DNA of 64,000 bases, taken from contig NZ_CANLMP010000001.1 in assembly GCF_947492405.1 (NCBI RefSeq), positions 620,001-684,000 of the forward strand, given 5' to 3'. Positions 31,388 to 42,217 of this stretch are shown here, in pieces (position 1 is the first letter of the stretch; each line of letters begins with the position of its first letter). Origin of the DNA: an uncultured Aquimarina sp. Its GTDB lineage: Bacteria > Bacteroidota > Bacteroidia > Flavobacteriales > Flavobacteriaceae. The position numbers and the translations under genes were made by a program. The notes under the pieces were generated by a model. The model saw nothing but the letters and a program-made list of their open reading frames with translations. It made no database searches and was not told the DNA's origin.

Positions 31388-31675
31388 TTACTCACTTACT
31401 TTTTTATTCAAATACTTTCCATCCATCCAGAAAGTTCCAAAAGGAATTATGGAGCATATCAGTACTATTACCAATGTCTTATTATCCCATCTTTTTTCTG
31501 GTTTTACTAAAAAAGCAAATACAATATAAGCAAGAAATAAAAAACCGTGTGCCATACCAATTATCTTATTAGGCTCAGGAGATGCAAATAAGTACTTAAG
31601 TGGCATCGTAACAAATAGGATAGCTAAGTATGAAATTCCTTCGAGATAGCTAATAAATCTGAAACTGGTAATCAT
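31388..31675 (-). CDS. DUF3817 membrane protein
   Basis: FRFISYLEGISYLAILFVTMPLKY...PNKIIGMAHGFLFLAYIV. Confidence 0.85.
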   Translation of the reverse strand: MITSFRFISYLEGISYLAILFVTMPLKYLFASPEPNKIIGMAHGFLFLAYIVFAFLVKPEKRWDNKTLVIVLICSIIPFGTFWMDGKYLNKKVSE

Positions 31676-31742
31676 ATTTTTTATTTGTTTAAAATTGGAT
31701 GCAAATTTAAGGCTCAGAATATATCCAAACGTTAATAAATAC

Positions 31743-32981
31743 CTATTTTTTATTACGATAGTCTAATTCAAATATTTCGAGATCAAAATAAGGGATAGCA
31801 GATAATAAATGATCAAAAATGTCTGCAACTATTTTTTCATAGTTTTTCCAGACTTTATCATTACTAAAAGCATAAATTTCTAAAGGTGTTCCCTGAGAGG
31901 TAGGCGCTAATTGGCGACTCATAATCATCATCTCATTATTGATATTTGGATGACTCTCTAGGTAAGATTCTACATATTTTCTAAAAACACCCATATTAGA
32001 TAAGTTATTACCATTCATTAGAACTTCTTTATTTATATGATGTTCTTTATTATATGAACTTATCTTTTCCTGTGCTTCGTTCAGATATTCTTTAATAATT
32101 TCTACTTTTTTAAGACGATCTACATCATTTTCTGATAAGAATTTAATACTAGAGGCTTTTATTAAAATAGCTCTTTTGATTCTACGTCCACCAGAATCCA
32201 TCATACCACGCCAATTTCTGAAGGATTGAGAAGTTAAATGATATGTAGGAATTGTTGTAATTGTCTTATCAAAATTCTGAACTTTAACAGAGGATAGGTT
32301 TATTTCTATAACATCTCCATCGGCACCATATTTATCCATGGTAATCCAATCACCAATCCTAACAGTATCATTTACAGCTACCCGTATACTAGCAACAAAA
32401 CCTAGTATAGTGTCTTTAAATATTAATAAAATAACAGCAGACATAGCACCAAGAGCAGTTAGAAATGTCCATATTGATTTTCCTGTAATCGATGAGAAAA
32501 TAAAAATGGCTCCAATAGACCATACGACAATCATAAAAACCTGAACATAACTGTCTATGGGTTTATCCTTAAAAGATTCTAAGGATTTAAGAAAATCCCT
32601 GAGTGTTCTCAGGATGCTTCTTACAATCCAAATGGTTAATGCGATAACAAAAATATCAAATAGGATTTCTAGATAGTTTTCTGCAATGGGAAAAGCTATA
32701 AAAAGCTTAGGTATTATCCAAATACTTATGGATAATGGTATGATGTGCGATAAGTAATCAAATGTTCTGTTTTTTACTAAATAATCATCAAAAGTATTCT
32801 TTGATTTTGAAGCATATCTTTTAAAAAGATTTAAGATTACCTTTCGGATGATTTTATCTAGAACAAATAATGTTACCAGTAATAAGCAAACACCAATAAC
32901 CACATTCAGGTATTCTGCCATTGTTTCTGAAAAGCCATTAGAAACTAAAACTTTATAAAAATACCGAGTTAGTTTTTCCAT
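31743..32981 (-). CDS. MscS-family mechanosensitive channel
   Basis: GAMSAVILLIFKDTILGFVASIRVAVNDTVRIGDWITM...GDVIEINLSSVKVQNFDKTITTIPTYHL. Confidence 0.9.
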   Translation of the reverse strand: MEKLTRYFYKVLVSNGFSETMAEYLNVVIGVCLLLVTLFVLDKIIRKVILNLFKRYASKSKNTFDDYLVKNRTFDYLSHIIPLSISIWIIPKLFIAFPIAENYLEILFDIFVIALTIWIVRSILRTLRDFLKSLESFKDKPIDSYVQVFMIVVWSIGAIFIFSSITGKSIWTFLTALGAMSAVILLIFKDTILGFVASIRVAVNDTVRIGDWITMDKYGADGDVIEINLSSVKVQNFDKTITTIPTYHLTSQSFRNWRGMMDSGGRRIKRAILIKASSIKFLSENDVDRLKKVEIIKEYLNEAQEKISSYNKEHHINKEVLMNGNNLSNMGVFRKYVESYLESHPNINNEMMIMSRQLAPTSQGTPLEIYAFSNDKVWKNYEKIVADIFDHLLSAIPYFDLEIFELDYRNKK

Positions 32982-33039
32982 AAAAACAAATCAATTCAGA
33001 TATATGATTACCCTACAGGTTATTTTGTTCTAATAAGTT

Positions 33040-33657
33040 CTATACTAAACTAAAAATAGCAACAGCATACAAATAGAATCTTACAAAACGCAACAGTCCA
33101 AAAAGTAAATAACTAATAAAAGGATATTTTATCATTCCTGCGGCAATACTGGTAATAGAAAAAGGAATTGGAAGTAATGCTCCTACTACAATTAAAAACC
33201 CTCCCCATTTGCGAGTATTCCTAATATGTTTTGCCATTTTAACCTCTAAATATTCGTGAACTGAGGGGATTTTGGTAATTGATTTTCCTATGAAATAGGA
33301 GATAATTCCTCCTAAATAAGACAATAGGGCAAGTATAGAGAGATATAAGATAGGGCTAGTTGTTTTGTCACTCCAGGCAATGAAAATTTCTGGAGGAATA
33401 AGGCCCAACAAAGATTCTGAAGCAAAAAACACACTAAAAACTACATAGTCTGAATAGTTTTCTGTTACATAAATCAGTAAATCATTGATATTAATAACAA
33501 AATAGTTTACGATCAATAGACCTGCTATAAAGAGTAGGATAGGAGGTAATGCTTTTTTTAAACTGATTCCTAAAAATTTATAGAAACCTGTATAGCTATA
33601 GTATTGATGCAATAATTGCAATCGTGTTTTTTTTACAGATCGGGGATTCATTTTCAT
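33040..33657 (-). CDS. VTT-domain/YqaA-like membrane protein
   Basis: Multiple TM helices, GGFLIVVGALLPIPFSITSIAAGMIKYPF; likely ATG at 33657. Confidence 0.7.
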   Translation of the reverse strand: MKMNPRSVKKTRLQLLHQYYSYTGFYKFLGISLKKALPPILLFIAGLLIVNYFVININDLLIYVTENYSDYVVFSVFFASESLLGLIPPEIFIAWSDKTTSPILYLSILALLSYLGGIISYFIGKSITKIPSVHEYLEVKMAKHIRNTRKWGGFLIVVGALLPIPFSITSIAAGMIKYPFISYLLFGLLRFVRFYLYAVAIFSLV

Positions 33658-33830
33658 AACAATTTTTCCACAAGGCAACAAAAATAATATATAATTGATT
33701 TTTTATCGTTTATAAAATCATAAAATTTGTCGAGAAGTTGTTATAATAATTACAATGTATACATAAAACGTTCCAAAACGTTGGTTATAAAGAGGGTAGT
33801 GTACAATTAACTTTATGTATTTAAACTAAA

Positions 33831-33859
33831 AAAACCCTGAAAAATGATCAAGGTTTTTA
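33831..33859 (-). terminator. Putative terminator of 33895-34269 gene
   Basis: AAAAACCCTGA...TCAAGGTTTTT arms with A-tract (T-tract on minus). Confidence 0.5.
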
Positions 33860-33894
33860 AGATACTATAGAAGAAAAATAGTATTATATATATT

Positions 33895-34269
33895 CTATGC
33901 ATTCAAGGCATCTCTATAATCTGCCAAATCCATAACATTCATTTTATTTTTTAAATCCTTAAATAAGGAAACAAGATACATAAGGCTTTCTACCGGATTT
34001 ACATCTTCATTATTCACTACTGGTGCTTCATTGCCCTCTTCTTGTTCTTCGATAGGTTCATCATCTGGAATAGGGATAAGAAAACTATCATTTTCTTCGA
34101 TATGTTCATAAGTAAGTCTTAACACTTTTACCACCAATGGTACTTGCTGTTCTAAAGCATAAGATCTCAAAGATTTAAGATCCTCTATTAGAGTATCTGT
34201 ATTGATTCCAGATTTTTCTAGATCAGTCAGAATTTTGTCAATTAATTTGAGCGCCTTTTTATTTTCCAA
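33895..34269 (-). CDS. Hypothetical protein
   Basis: Open frame, helical and acidic, no recognised domain. Confidence 0.6.
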   Translation of the reverse strand: MENKKALKLIDKILTDLEKSGINTDTLIEDLKSLRSYALEQQVPLVVKVLRLTYEHIEENDSFLIPIPDDEPIEEQEEGNEAPVVNNEDVNPVESLMYLVSLFKDLKNKMNVMDLADYRDALNA

Positions 34270-34585
34270 GGATTATAAAATTAGTTTGTTTTAAAAAATG
34301 ATTACGGCAAATTTAACCCTTTATCTAAATCTTTGAAATCTTTTAAAACAATAAATTTACTTTTTATTGTTAAAAAAAATATTAGAAAAAAATATTATCA
34401 AACGGATTGAGGAATTTTCCCCGTAAGATACTGGTCATTAGTTGTTTATTACTTCAAAAACTAACTTATGCTTGTATTCCAGCTAAAGTTTGAGGTTTAA
34501 CCGTAACCAAAATTCCTTAATCCTTTTTATCTTTGACAGGTATTCCAATTACAATTTTTCCCTTACTTTTTTTGTTTTCCCCAAC

Positions 34586-34614
34586 ACTTACCTCCTTGAA
34601 TACAGGAGGTAAGT
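34586..34614 (-). terminator. Hairpin terminator of DUF2807 gene
   Basis: ACTTACCTCC...GGAGGTAAGT, followed on the minus strand by a T-rich run. Confidence 0.55.
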
Positions 34615-34635
34615 TCTTCTTGGGGTATTTCGTAA

Positions 34636-35520
34636 TTAAAATAATACTACAGTCTTATTTTCATCTTCTTCTTTTATTGTAATCAATAATTTTCTTTTTC
34701 CTAATGTACTTACCTTATATACCTTGGTTCCAGTGGTCCAATTTTCCTTTCTAACCGCTTGCGGCATCATCGGAAATCCATAGCTAAATTTCGAACCATC
34801 GGGTTTAGGACCAACAACTAAGAATTGATTTCTGGTTAATGAATTATTTTTGATTTTGAATTTTATATATTTCACCAAGCTGTTTTTGATTTTCTTTTTG
34901 CTATGCGTGACTGTTTTTCTTGCATCTCCTTTTATTTTTTTTGGAGTATTCATGATTTTGAGCTTGGCTTCTTTACTTAATTTAGTATCTAATTCATTAG
35001 TAACATACACTTTTGCAGAACCACGACTCCATATGTTTACTCTAGCATTTTCTGCAATCAGGCTAGATGAATCGATAGTAGCAAGCTCTCCTGCGATACG
35101 TAGTTCTTTTGTTTTTCCATCCATAAAAATTTTACCGATTGGTGCTAAAACTTGAATGTAACTATTATCAAGATTAATAATTCTTGTAGTATCATGTGTT
35201 CCGCTTTCTACTTTTCTAATATTAGGAGCACCGATAACTATTTTAGCATTTTCTGATGGTTGTATCCATTCTTTTTGATCCAGGTGTAAGGTCCCATCTA
35301 TAACTTCCTTATCTATATAATCAATTAAGTTAGCATCTGTAGTTATAGTTAGGCTTTCTTCTTTAGATTGATCAATAATTACTTGAGCATAAAAATTAAT
35401 TTTTACGTTTTCGATATTATTAACATCAAATGTTTTGGTGATGATTTCTTTATTTCCTTTTATTTGAGACAAGGTTGTTAAACTAACCGATAATAATAAT
35501 ATGTTTATGACTTTTTTCAT
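34636..35520 (-). CDS. DUF2807 (head GIN domain-like) protein
   Basis: Signal peptide; NIENVKINFYAQVIIDQS, repeated beta-solenoid-like segments. Confidence 0.65.
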   Translation of the reverse strand: MKKVINILLLSVSLTTLSQIKGNKEIITKTFDVNNIENVKINFYAQVIIDQSKEESLTITTDANLIDYIDKEVIDGTLHLDQKEWIQPSENAKIVIGAPNIRKVESGTHDTTRIINLDNSYIQVLAPIGKIFMDGKTKELRIAGELATIDSSSLIAENARVNIWSRGSAKVYVTNELDTKLSKEAKLKIMNTPKKIKGDARKTVTHSKKKIKNSLVKYIKFKIKNNSLTRNQFLVVGPKPDGSKFSYGFPMMPQAVRKENWTTGTKVYKVSTLGKRKLLITIKEEDENKTVVLF

Positions 35521-35560
35521 GACTTTATATTTTTAGATTAAATTTTTGATAGTATTGTGA

Positions 35561-36058
35561 TTAAGCTACTCCGAACCACTTTTTAGTAATCACATAATCG
35601 ATTCCGAATTTTCCTGATCCTAAGACAAGATTGTAGATAGCGATCCATAAGAATCCCATTGCAGGTAGCATTCCCCATATCCCACCATCCCATTTCTGGA
35701 AAATTATGGCAACTAGCATCGTGCACATAATGAAAAAGGAAGCGATTCTTGTTTTGAAACCTAATAGTAGGAATACACCTCCGATAGCTTCACTAGCAGC
35801 ACCCATCCAGGCAAAGAATACTGGGAACATAGCAAAAATACCTCCGTATTCTGCAATATCTTTAGGGAACCATTCTACAACTTCTAGGAAAGCTAAATCA
35901 GGTGCTCCTTCTGGACTCCAGGGAACCCCGAATTTACTTCCTCCAAAATTCACAGCTAAAAAATAACCACAGATGATTCTAGGAAACGCAAATAGTAAAT
36001 CTATAGACCAATGCGCCATAGTAATTGGAACAATAATTTTTTTAATAACATTTTTCAT
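35561..36058 (-). CDS. DoxX family membrane protein
   Basis: TM segments, GAASEAIGGVFLLLGFKTRIASFFIMCTMLVAI. Confidence 0.82.
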   Translation of the reverse strand: MKNVIKKIIVPITMAHWSIDLLFAFPRIICGYFLAVNFGGSKFGVPWSPEGAPDLAFLEVVEWFPKDIAEYGGIFAMFPVFFAWMGAASEAIGGVFLLLGFKTRIASFFIMCTMLVAIIFQKWDGGIWGMLPAMGFLWIAIYNLVLGSGKFGIDYVITKKWFGVA

Positions 36059-36128
36059 AACTAATATGATTTTAGATTGTTTGATAGTTCAAATGTCTGA
36101 ATCAGTTATGAATACTGCGCCCCAAAAC

Positions 36129-36170
36129 AAAATAGGACGGCTCAAATCATAATTTGAGCCGTCCTATTTT
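36129..36170 (-). terminator. Strong hairpin terminator for amylase gene
   Basis: Perfect 19-bp arms AAAATAGGACGGCTCAAAT-cata-ATTTGAGCCGTCCTATTTT. Confidence 0.85.
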
Positions 36171-36193
36171 AAGTGAGACAGTATGTTAATAGG

Positions 36194-37897
36194 CTATTTC
36201 TTAGCTTCTAATAGTACGATATCATTATCAGATTTTATTGTCACACTGCCATCTTTTACGGTAACATTTGTTCCAGAATACACATCTGTTAAAACAGTAC
36301 CCTCTTTAAAGACAGCATTGACTTTTAATGTTTTTGTTCCTTTTCTTAGGTTTAACCCTACAACGACACTATCAGTAACATCTTCTTTCTTATATGTTCT
36401 TGAAAATACATATGGAGTTTCACTAATCATTTTGTGTTTTCCAGCTCCAATGGCTGGATGATCTTTTCGGAATTTCCCTAATTTTTGCCAATGTAATAAT
36501 AGTGATTTAGTTTCTTCTGTCTCCAAATCTTCCCAGTTCATATTTGATCTTAGTGTAGCATCTCCTTGTGCTCCTTCAATGATTAATGATCTTGCCGTTT
36601 CATCTCCATAGTATACCTGAGAAATACCAGGAGTTAATAAAAGCTTTGTTGCAGATTCATAGGTTTTCTTTCTTTCTTTATCAAAAGGATCACCATCATC
36701 ATGAGAACTGATGTAATTCATAACACTTTTACCAATTAAACCAGTCTGCAATGCGGTACTATATTTACTATATAGTTTTTCATAATTTAATTGTCTTGCA
36801 TCATATTTAAACTGAAAATTAATAAGATTATCAAATCCGTTAGCATAATAATCTACCTTACGATCTCCAAAATCATAAAAACGCTTTCCATCAATTCCAT
36901 ATCCGTATAATTCTCCAAGAACATAAAATTCATTGTTATCTAATACCCTATCCGGATTATTTTTCTTCCACTCTGTAAAAGCAACCTTTGCTTGTTCAGC
37001 TAATACGCCCCATACACCTTCTTCTACATGTTTTACAGTATCTACGCGATATCCATCAATACCTAACTCTTTTACATAATCAGTTAACCATTTAATGATA
37101 TAGTTTTTGGGAGATCTTTTAAGACCTGTTTTTGCAAAAAAGATTTCCAATTCATCCATTTCAGCTTCTAATCGACCTTCTTTTTCCCATTTTGCTTTTA
37201 ATGCTTCAGGAAGTTTTACTTCTTCATCACTTTCCGTTTTAACATCAGGAAGATTTTTTACTAAAGTACATTTAACAGCAGTTTCATAATCTTTATATGT
37301 ACATTGTGGAGTGGTACGTACCCAATCATCTGACCAAACAGGATCTTTATCTGTTACAGGTCCCGTATGATTAATAACCACATCCATTAGAATTCGTATA
37401 CCGTTTTGATGAGCTACCTCTACTAATTTTTTAAGATCATCATAAGTTCCAAAATTAGGATCTATAGTAGTCCAGTCTTTTGCCCAATATCCATGGAATG
37501 CATACGTATTACCCGTTCCTTCATCAACACTTTCATGAATTTGCTCTACTAATGGATTTACCCAAAGCGCATTAATTCCAAGATTAGTAAAATACCCATC
37601 TTCAATTTTTTGTATGATTCCTTTTATATCTCCTCCTTCAAAACCTCGCAACACTCCGGTTTCTTTTTTTCTTTCTAAAACGTCATCATTGGTAGTATCT
37701 CCATTTTTGAATCTGTCAGCCAATAAAAAATAAACGTTTGCACCTTCCCAAATAAAGGGCATATTTTCTGTAGTAACTTGCTTGGAAGTCTCTAATGTTT
37801 CGGTTTCGGTTGTTGAAGGAGTTGTTTTAGTATCACTCTTACAGGAGATAAGGATACTAAAAAGTCCCAAAAAAATAGTTGTTAATAAATGTTTCAT
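36194..37897 (-). CDS. Alpha-amylase family (GH13) lipoprotein
   Basis: Lipobox LISCKSDTK; RILMDVVINHTG, DGYRVDTVKHV, YISSHDDGDPF. Confidence 0.92.
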   Translation of the reverse strand: MKHLLTTIFLGLFSILISCKSDTKTTPSTTETETLETSKQVTTENMPFIWEGANVYFLLADRFKNGDTTNDDVLERKKETGVLRGFEGGDIKGIIQKIEDGYFTNLGINALWVNPLVEQIHESVDEGTGNTYAFHGYWAKDWTTIDPNFGTYDDLKKLVEVAHQNGIRILMDVVINHTGPVTDKDPVWSDDWVRTTPQCTYKDYETAVKCTLVKNLPDVKTESDEEVKLPEALKAKWEKEGRLEAEMDELEIFFAKTGLKRSPKNYIIKWLTDYVKELGIDGYRVDTVKHVEEGVWGVLAEQAKVAFTEWKKNNPDRVLDNNEFYVLGELYGYGIDGKRFYDFGDRKVDYYANGFDNLINFQFKYDARQLNYEKLYSKYSTALQTGLIGKSVMNYISSHDDGDPFDKERKKTYESATKLLLTPGISQVYYGDETARSLIIEGAQGDATLRSNMNWEDLETEETKSLLLHWQKLGKFRKDHPAIGAGKHKMISETPYVFSRTYKKEDVTDSVVVGLNLRKGTKTLKVNAVFKEGTVLTDVYSGTNVTVKDGSVTIKSDNDIVLLEAKK

Positions 37898-38054
37898 GTG
37901 TTAGTTTTTGTGTTTCAAAACATTATTCAGAACTATAATAAAGTAACGATAAAAGAATTGAAACAATATTCAATACTGGTTTAAGCTGCTAATCTATAAA
38001 AATGAAGATAAAAATCCATCTTTGTAGAATTGTGAAATTCGTAAAAATGCTGAA

Positions 38055-39242
38055 TCAAGCTTTGTTTTGGGATGCTACAAATTGTGAAGGAGATGTGTTT
38101 GTTAATTTTTTGAACACTCTATTAAAGGTTGCTTTACTATTAAAACCACATTCATATGCGATTCCTAAGAGAGATAATTGTTGTTGTTTTCCCTCTTGTA
38201 ACATCACTTGTACAGCTTCAACTCTGTATGAATTTATAAAATCATTGAAATTTTTCTCAAATCCCGAATTTATAGTATCTGATAAGGTCGAGGCAGGGAT
38301 GTTAAGCATTTTAGAAAGTTCTGTAAGATTTAAATCTGGATTAAGAAATGGTTTTTCTTTTTCCATGAACACTTCAATTTTTTCTTTAACTCTAATTATA
38401 TCTTCACTAATTTCAATCTGTGGAGTATCAGTATTCTCTTTAATAGTCACCGAAAAATTTAGATTATTCAACTTATTAGTATCTGTAAAATATCCTTTGA
38501 TTCCAATGTAGATAATAGCTACGGCTGTAAAAAAATGATACCACCATTTTTGTGTCCAATGTAAATCTGTAATCACAGAGCCTATAACTCCCTGAAAAAT
38601 GCTATATAAAAATAGAAAAGAATAAATAAAAAGAAAGTTTCTAATCCAATTTAACTCTAGACTGTAGGTGTTAGAGAAAAACTGCTGAATCTTCTTTCTG
38701 TATATGTAATATAGCTGTATGGTAAATGCTAGATATAATAACATTTGTAGATTTTCTATAATTCCTATTAGTGGACTTACATATTTTTCATCTAGAAAAA
38801 CCTTTAGATACCCATTTTGAGTTTCATCGAATCCTGGTTGAGAAGCATCATAAATAAGAATACATATTTTATAGACAATGTATAAGCTAACGGGAATAAA
38901 ATGTATAATATCCTTTTTTCTGAACTTAAAATTAGATGTTGTTATTGATTTTACATAAAAATAGAGTAAAGGACCAATAGCTAATGATAATGCAATAAGC
39001 CAATAATTAATCTTTGTGTTTCTATAGGTATCATACCAATCCATAAAACCAATGGTATAGGTAGTTCTATGATATCCAGTAATAAAAATAAGTATGGATA
39101 GTATTAAGGCGGGAACATATTTCTGTTTAAAGTAACGCACTAATAAAAGGAATGCAAATAAAAAAGCTTGTAACACCAAAATTAGCAATGGTGTACTGTA
39201 TATATTAAAAGAAGGAAATTCTAATGGTAAATGAATTGGCAT
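38055..39242 (-). CDS. AraC-family regulator with N-terminal multi-TM region
   Basis: LLGIAYECGFNSKATFNRVFKKLTNTSPSQF; same architecture as 13383-14513. Confidence 0.88.
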   Translation of the reverse strand: MPIHLPLEFPSFNIYSTPLLILVLQAFLFAFLLLVRYFKQKYVPALILSILIFITGYHRTTYTIGFMDWYDTYRNTKINYWLIALSLAIGPLLYFYVKSITTSNFKFRKKDIIHFIPVSLYIVYKICILIYDASQPGFDETQNGYLKVFLDEKYVSPLIGIIENLQMLLYLAFTIQLYYIYRKKIQQFFSNTYSLELNWIRNFLFIYSFLFLYSIFQGVIGSVITDLHWTQKWWYHFFTAVAIIYIGIKGYFTDTNKLNNLNFSVTIKENTDTPQIEISEDIIRVKEKIEVFMEKEKPFLNPDLNLTELSKMLNIPASTLSDTINSGFEKNFNDFINSYRVEAVQVMLQEGKQQQLSLLGIAYECGFNSKATFNRVFKKLTNTSPSQFVASQNKA

Positions 39243-39326
39243 AACGCTAATTTAAAAAAATCACAGAAGTATTTTTTATTTTTTTTTTAATTAAAATACT
39301 GTTCCTTTGACAATAATTTAATTAGA

Positions 39327-40292
39327 ATGACCAAATTCAAAGCTTGGATCTCTGCTGCACGACTTCGAACCTTACCTTTATCTGTATCTGGAATTATTGT
39401 AGGATCTTCTATAGGAGTTAGATTTATATATGAAGACATTCTGAAAGTTATAGAGTCTAATGATTATTTAATTTGTTTATCTGGACCAAATTTTTTTGAT
39501 AAATCGATTTTCTGGTTAGCTATTGCAACGACCCTGGGATTACAGATTCTATCCAATTTTGCTAATGATTACGGTGATGGTGTAAAAGGAACAGACAATG
39601 AAGATAGAGTAGGACCACAACGAGCATTGCAGAGTGGAATAATTTCTAAAAAAGAAATGTTCAGAGGTATTGTTATTACAGCTATCATTACATTGATTTT
39701 AGCAATTTTACTAATCTACGTATCCTTAGGTAAGGAATATTTTGTGTATTCCGTTTTCTTTTTCTTCTTGGGGTTGGCAGCTATTATTGCAGCAATTAAA
39801 TACACTATGGGAAATTCTGCTTATGGATATCGAGGGCTAGGTGATGTGTTTGTTTTTATATTCTTTGGATTGGTTAGTGTGGTAGGATGTTATTTTTTAT
39901 TTACTAAGAATTTAAATTGGTTAGTTTTTCTTCCCGCAACCACTATAGGTTTTTTGAGCGCTGCAGTGTTGAATCTTAATAATATGAGAGATCACGATAG
40001 TGATAAAAAAGCTAAAAAAAATACGATTGTAGTTAAAATGGGGTTAATAAAAGCCAGAAAATACCACTATTTCTTGATAACATCAGCTATGGTATCAATG
40101 CTAGTTTTCTCATTTTTTACATATGAATATTATACGAATCTACTTTTTTTATTGGCGTTTATCCCATTATTGATTCATCTAAATAAAGTGGTAAAGACAA
40201 AAAATGCAGTTGATTTAGATCCAGAGTTGAAAAAAGTGGCATTATCAACATTTTTACTTGCCATATTATTTAGTTTAGGGCAGATTTTTTAA
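39327..40292 (+). CDS. menA: 1,4-dihydroxy-2-naphthoate polyprenyltransferase
   Basis: ARLRTLPLSVSGIIVG, LQILSNFANDYGDGVKGTDNEDRVGPQRALQSG, NNMRDHDSDKKAKKNT. Confidence 0.95.
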   Translation: MTKFKAWISAARLRTLPLSVSGIIVGSSIGVRFIYEDILKVIESNDYLICLSGPNFFDKSIFWLAIATTLGLQILSNFANDYGDGVKGTDNEDRVGPQRALQSGIISKKEMFRGIVITAIITLILAILLIYVSLGKEYFVYSVFFFFLGLAAIIAAIKYTMGNSAYGYRGLGDVFVFIFFGLVSVVGCYFLFTKNLNWLVFLPATTIGFLSAAVLNLNNMRDHDSDKKAKKNTIVVKMGLIKARKYHYFLITSAMVSMLVFSFFTYEYYTNLLFLLAFIPLLIHLNKVVKTKNAVDLDPELKKVALSTFLLAILFSLGQIF

Positions 40293-40313
40293 TTTAGTGA
40301 CACTTAGTTTTAA

Positions 40314-40456
40314 GGAGCTTGTAAAGCGAACTTAAAACTATTAGTGGAACTTATCCCGCTGCAGAGCGGGATCTAATACAATTATAATTTATTTAAAGAG
40401 TTCGAAAAGCAAGCTTTAAACTAGTAAAACTTATCCCGCGGAGAACGGAATTTATA
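40314..40456. repeat. Tandem imperfect duplication of about 60 bp with TTATCCCGC block
   Basis: GAGCTTGTAAAGCGAACTTAAAACTATTAGTGGAACTTATCCCGCTGCAGAGCGGGATCTAATA versus GAGTTCGAAAAGCAAGCTTTAAACTAGTAAAACTTATCCCGCGGAGAACGGAATTTATA. Confidence 0.7.
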
Positions 40457-40482
40457 TTTAATAAAAACAAAAACCTCATATA

Positions 40483-41163
40483 ATGAAAATTACATTTTTT
40501 GGGCATAATACATTATTGTTAGAAATTAAGGATATCAAAGTTTTAATAGATCCTTTTATTTCAGGTAATCCATTGACTAAAGATACGTTAGATATCAATG
40601 ATTTTAAAGTAGACTATGTACTGTTAACTCATGCACATCAGGATCATACGTTAGATGCTGAAGCTATTGCAAAGAATAATAATGCCACCATCGTTTCTAA
40701 TTATGAAATAGCAATGCATTATCAAGCAAAAGGAATAGAAGTACATCCTATGAATCATGGCGGTAATTGGGAGTTTGATTTTGGCAAAGTAAAATATGTG
40801 AATGCGATCCATACCAGTAGTTTTCCTGATGGTAGTTACGGAGGTCAACCTGGAGGATTCGTGATCGAAGGTGAATATAAAAACATTTATGTAGCTGGTG
40901 ATACAGCATTAACAATGGATATGAAGTTAATTCCTTTATCTACTAAATTGGATTTAGCCATATTTCCTATTGGTGATAATTTTACAATGGGCATTGATGA
41001 TGCTATAATCGCAAGTGATTTTGTAGCGTGTGATAAAGTATTGGGAGTACATTATGATACTTTTGGATACATAGAGATTGATCATGATGAAGCTAAAAGA
41101 AAGTTTTTTGCTAGAGATAAGGATCTTATGTTGTTAGATATTGGCCAGAGCATAGAACTATAA
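40483..41163 (+). CDS. Metal-dependent hydrolase, UPF0173/metallo-beta-lactamase fold
   Basis: FGHNTLLLEI, LLTHAHQDHTLDAEAIA, GVHYDTFGYIEID. Confidence 0.9.
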   Translation: MKITFFGHNTLLLEIKDIKVLIDPFISGNPLTKDTLDINDFKVDYVLLTHAHQDHTLDAEAIAKNNNATIVSNYEIAMHYQAKGIEVHPMNHGGNWEFDFGKVKYVNAIHTSSFPDGSYGGQPGGFVIEGEYKNIYVAGDTALTMDMKLIPLSTKLDLAIFPIGDNFTMGIDDAIIASDFVACDKVLGVHYDTFGYIEIDHDEAKRKFFARDKDLMLLDIGQSIEL

Positions 41164-42203
41164 TGAACGCTACCTATCATAGACATATTTTAGAATTCAA
41201 AAGACCAAGTGGTACTTCTCGTGGGGTACTAAAGACAAAAGAAACCTGGTTTATTGTTATTACTTCTGAAGAAAAACAAGGTATTGGAGAATGTGGGATT
41301 TTAAGAACTTTAAGTATTGATGACAGACCTGATTATGAGGAGAAATTGAAATGGACTTGTAATAATATTCATTTAGGAGTTGATCAACTTTGGGAAGAAT
41401 TAAAAGAGTTTCCTAGTATTCAGTTTGGTGTAGAAATTGCTTTTAAATCTTTAGAAAGTGACTCCCCGTTTTTATTATTTCCTTCAAAATTTACAGAGGG
41501 AAAAGACACTATTCCTATTAATGGATTAATATGGATGGGAGAGAAGGAGTTCATGAAAGATCAAATCAAGGATAAGCTAAATCAAGGGTTTGATTGTATA
41601 AAAATGAAGATAGGTGCTATCGATTTTCAGGCAGAACTGGAACTTCTTTCTTATATAAGGTCTCAGTTTTCTAAAGATGTTATCGAACTTAGAGTAGATG
41701 CTAACGGAGCTTTTTCCTCTGATAAAGCACTAGAAAAATTATTAAAGTTAAGTAAGTATCATCTTCATAGTATCGAACAGCCTATTAAGCAAGGACAATT
41801 AGAAGAGATGAAGACTTTATGTAAAGAAACTCCATTACCAATAGCGTTGGATGAAGAATTAATTGGGGTTTTTAATGTAACAGAAAAGAAAAAACTACTA
41901 CTAACAATAGAACCTCAATATATAATTTTAAAACCAAGTTTAATAGGTGGATTTAAAGGCACTCAGGAATGGATTGATTTGGCTGAGGAGCTAGGAATAG
42001 GATGGTGGATCACAAGTGCATTAGAAAGTAATATTGGATTAAATGCAATTGCTCAATATACTTTTACCTTAAATAGTAAAATGCCACAAGGTTTAGGAAC
42101 TGGAGGTTTATATACTAATAATATAGAAGCTCCATTAGCAGTAGATAATGGAACATTAACATATCAACCTTATATGAATTGGGTTGTGTCATATTTAGAT
42201 TAA
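41163..42203 (+). CDS. menC: o-succinylbenzoate synthase (enolase superfamily)
   Basis: INGLIWMG, CIKMKIGA, LRVDANGAF, ALDEELIG, LKPSLIGG; 1-nt overlap with previous gene, between menA and menE. Confidence 0.88.
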   Translation: MNATYHRHILEFKRPSGTSRGVLKTKETWFIVITSEEKQGIGECGILRTLSIDDRPDYEEKLKWTCNNIHLGVDQLWEELKEFPSIQFGVEIAFKSLESDSPFLLFPSKFTEGKDTIPINGLIWMGEKEFMKDQIKDKLNQGFDCIKMKIGAIDFQAELELLSYIRSQFSKDVIELRVDANGAFSSDKALEKLLKLSKYHLHSIEQPIKQGQLEEMKTLCKETPLPIALDEELIGVFNVTEKKKLLLTIEPQYIILKPSLIGGFKGTQEWIDLAEELGIGWWITSALESNIGLNAIAQYTFTLNSKMPQGLGTGGLYTNNIEAPLAVDNGTLTYQPYMNWVVSYLD

Positions 42204-42217
42204 TAAAATAATTATAG

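Noticed and set aside
38002-38511. 169-aa plus-strand ORF
   Set aside because: Antisense to the AraC-family HTH coding region
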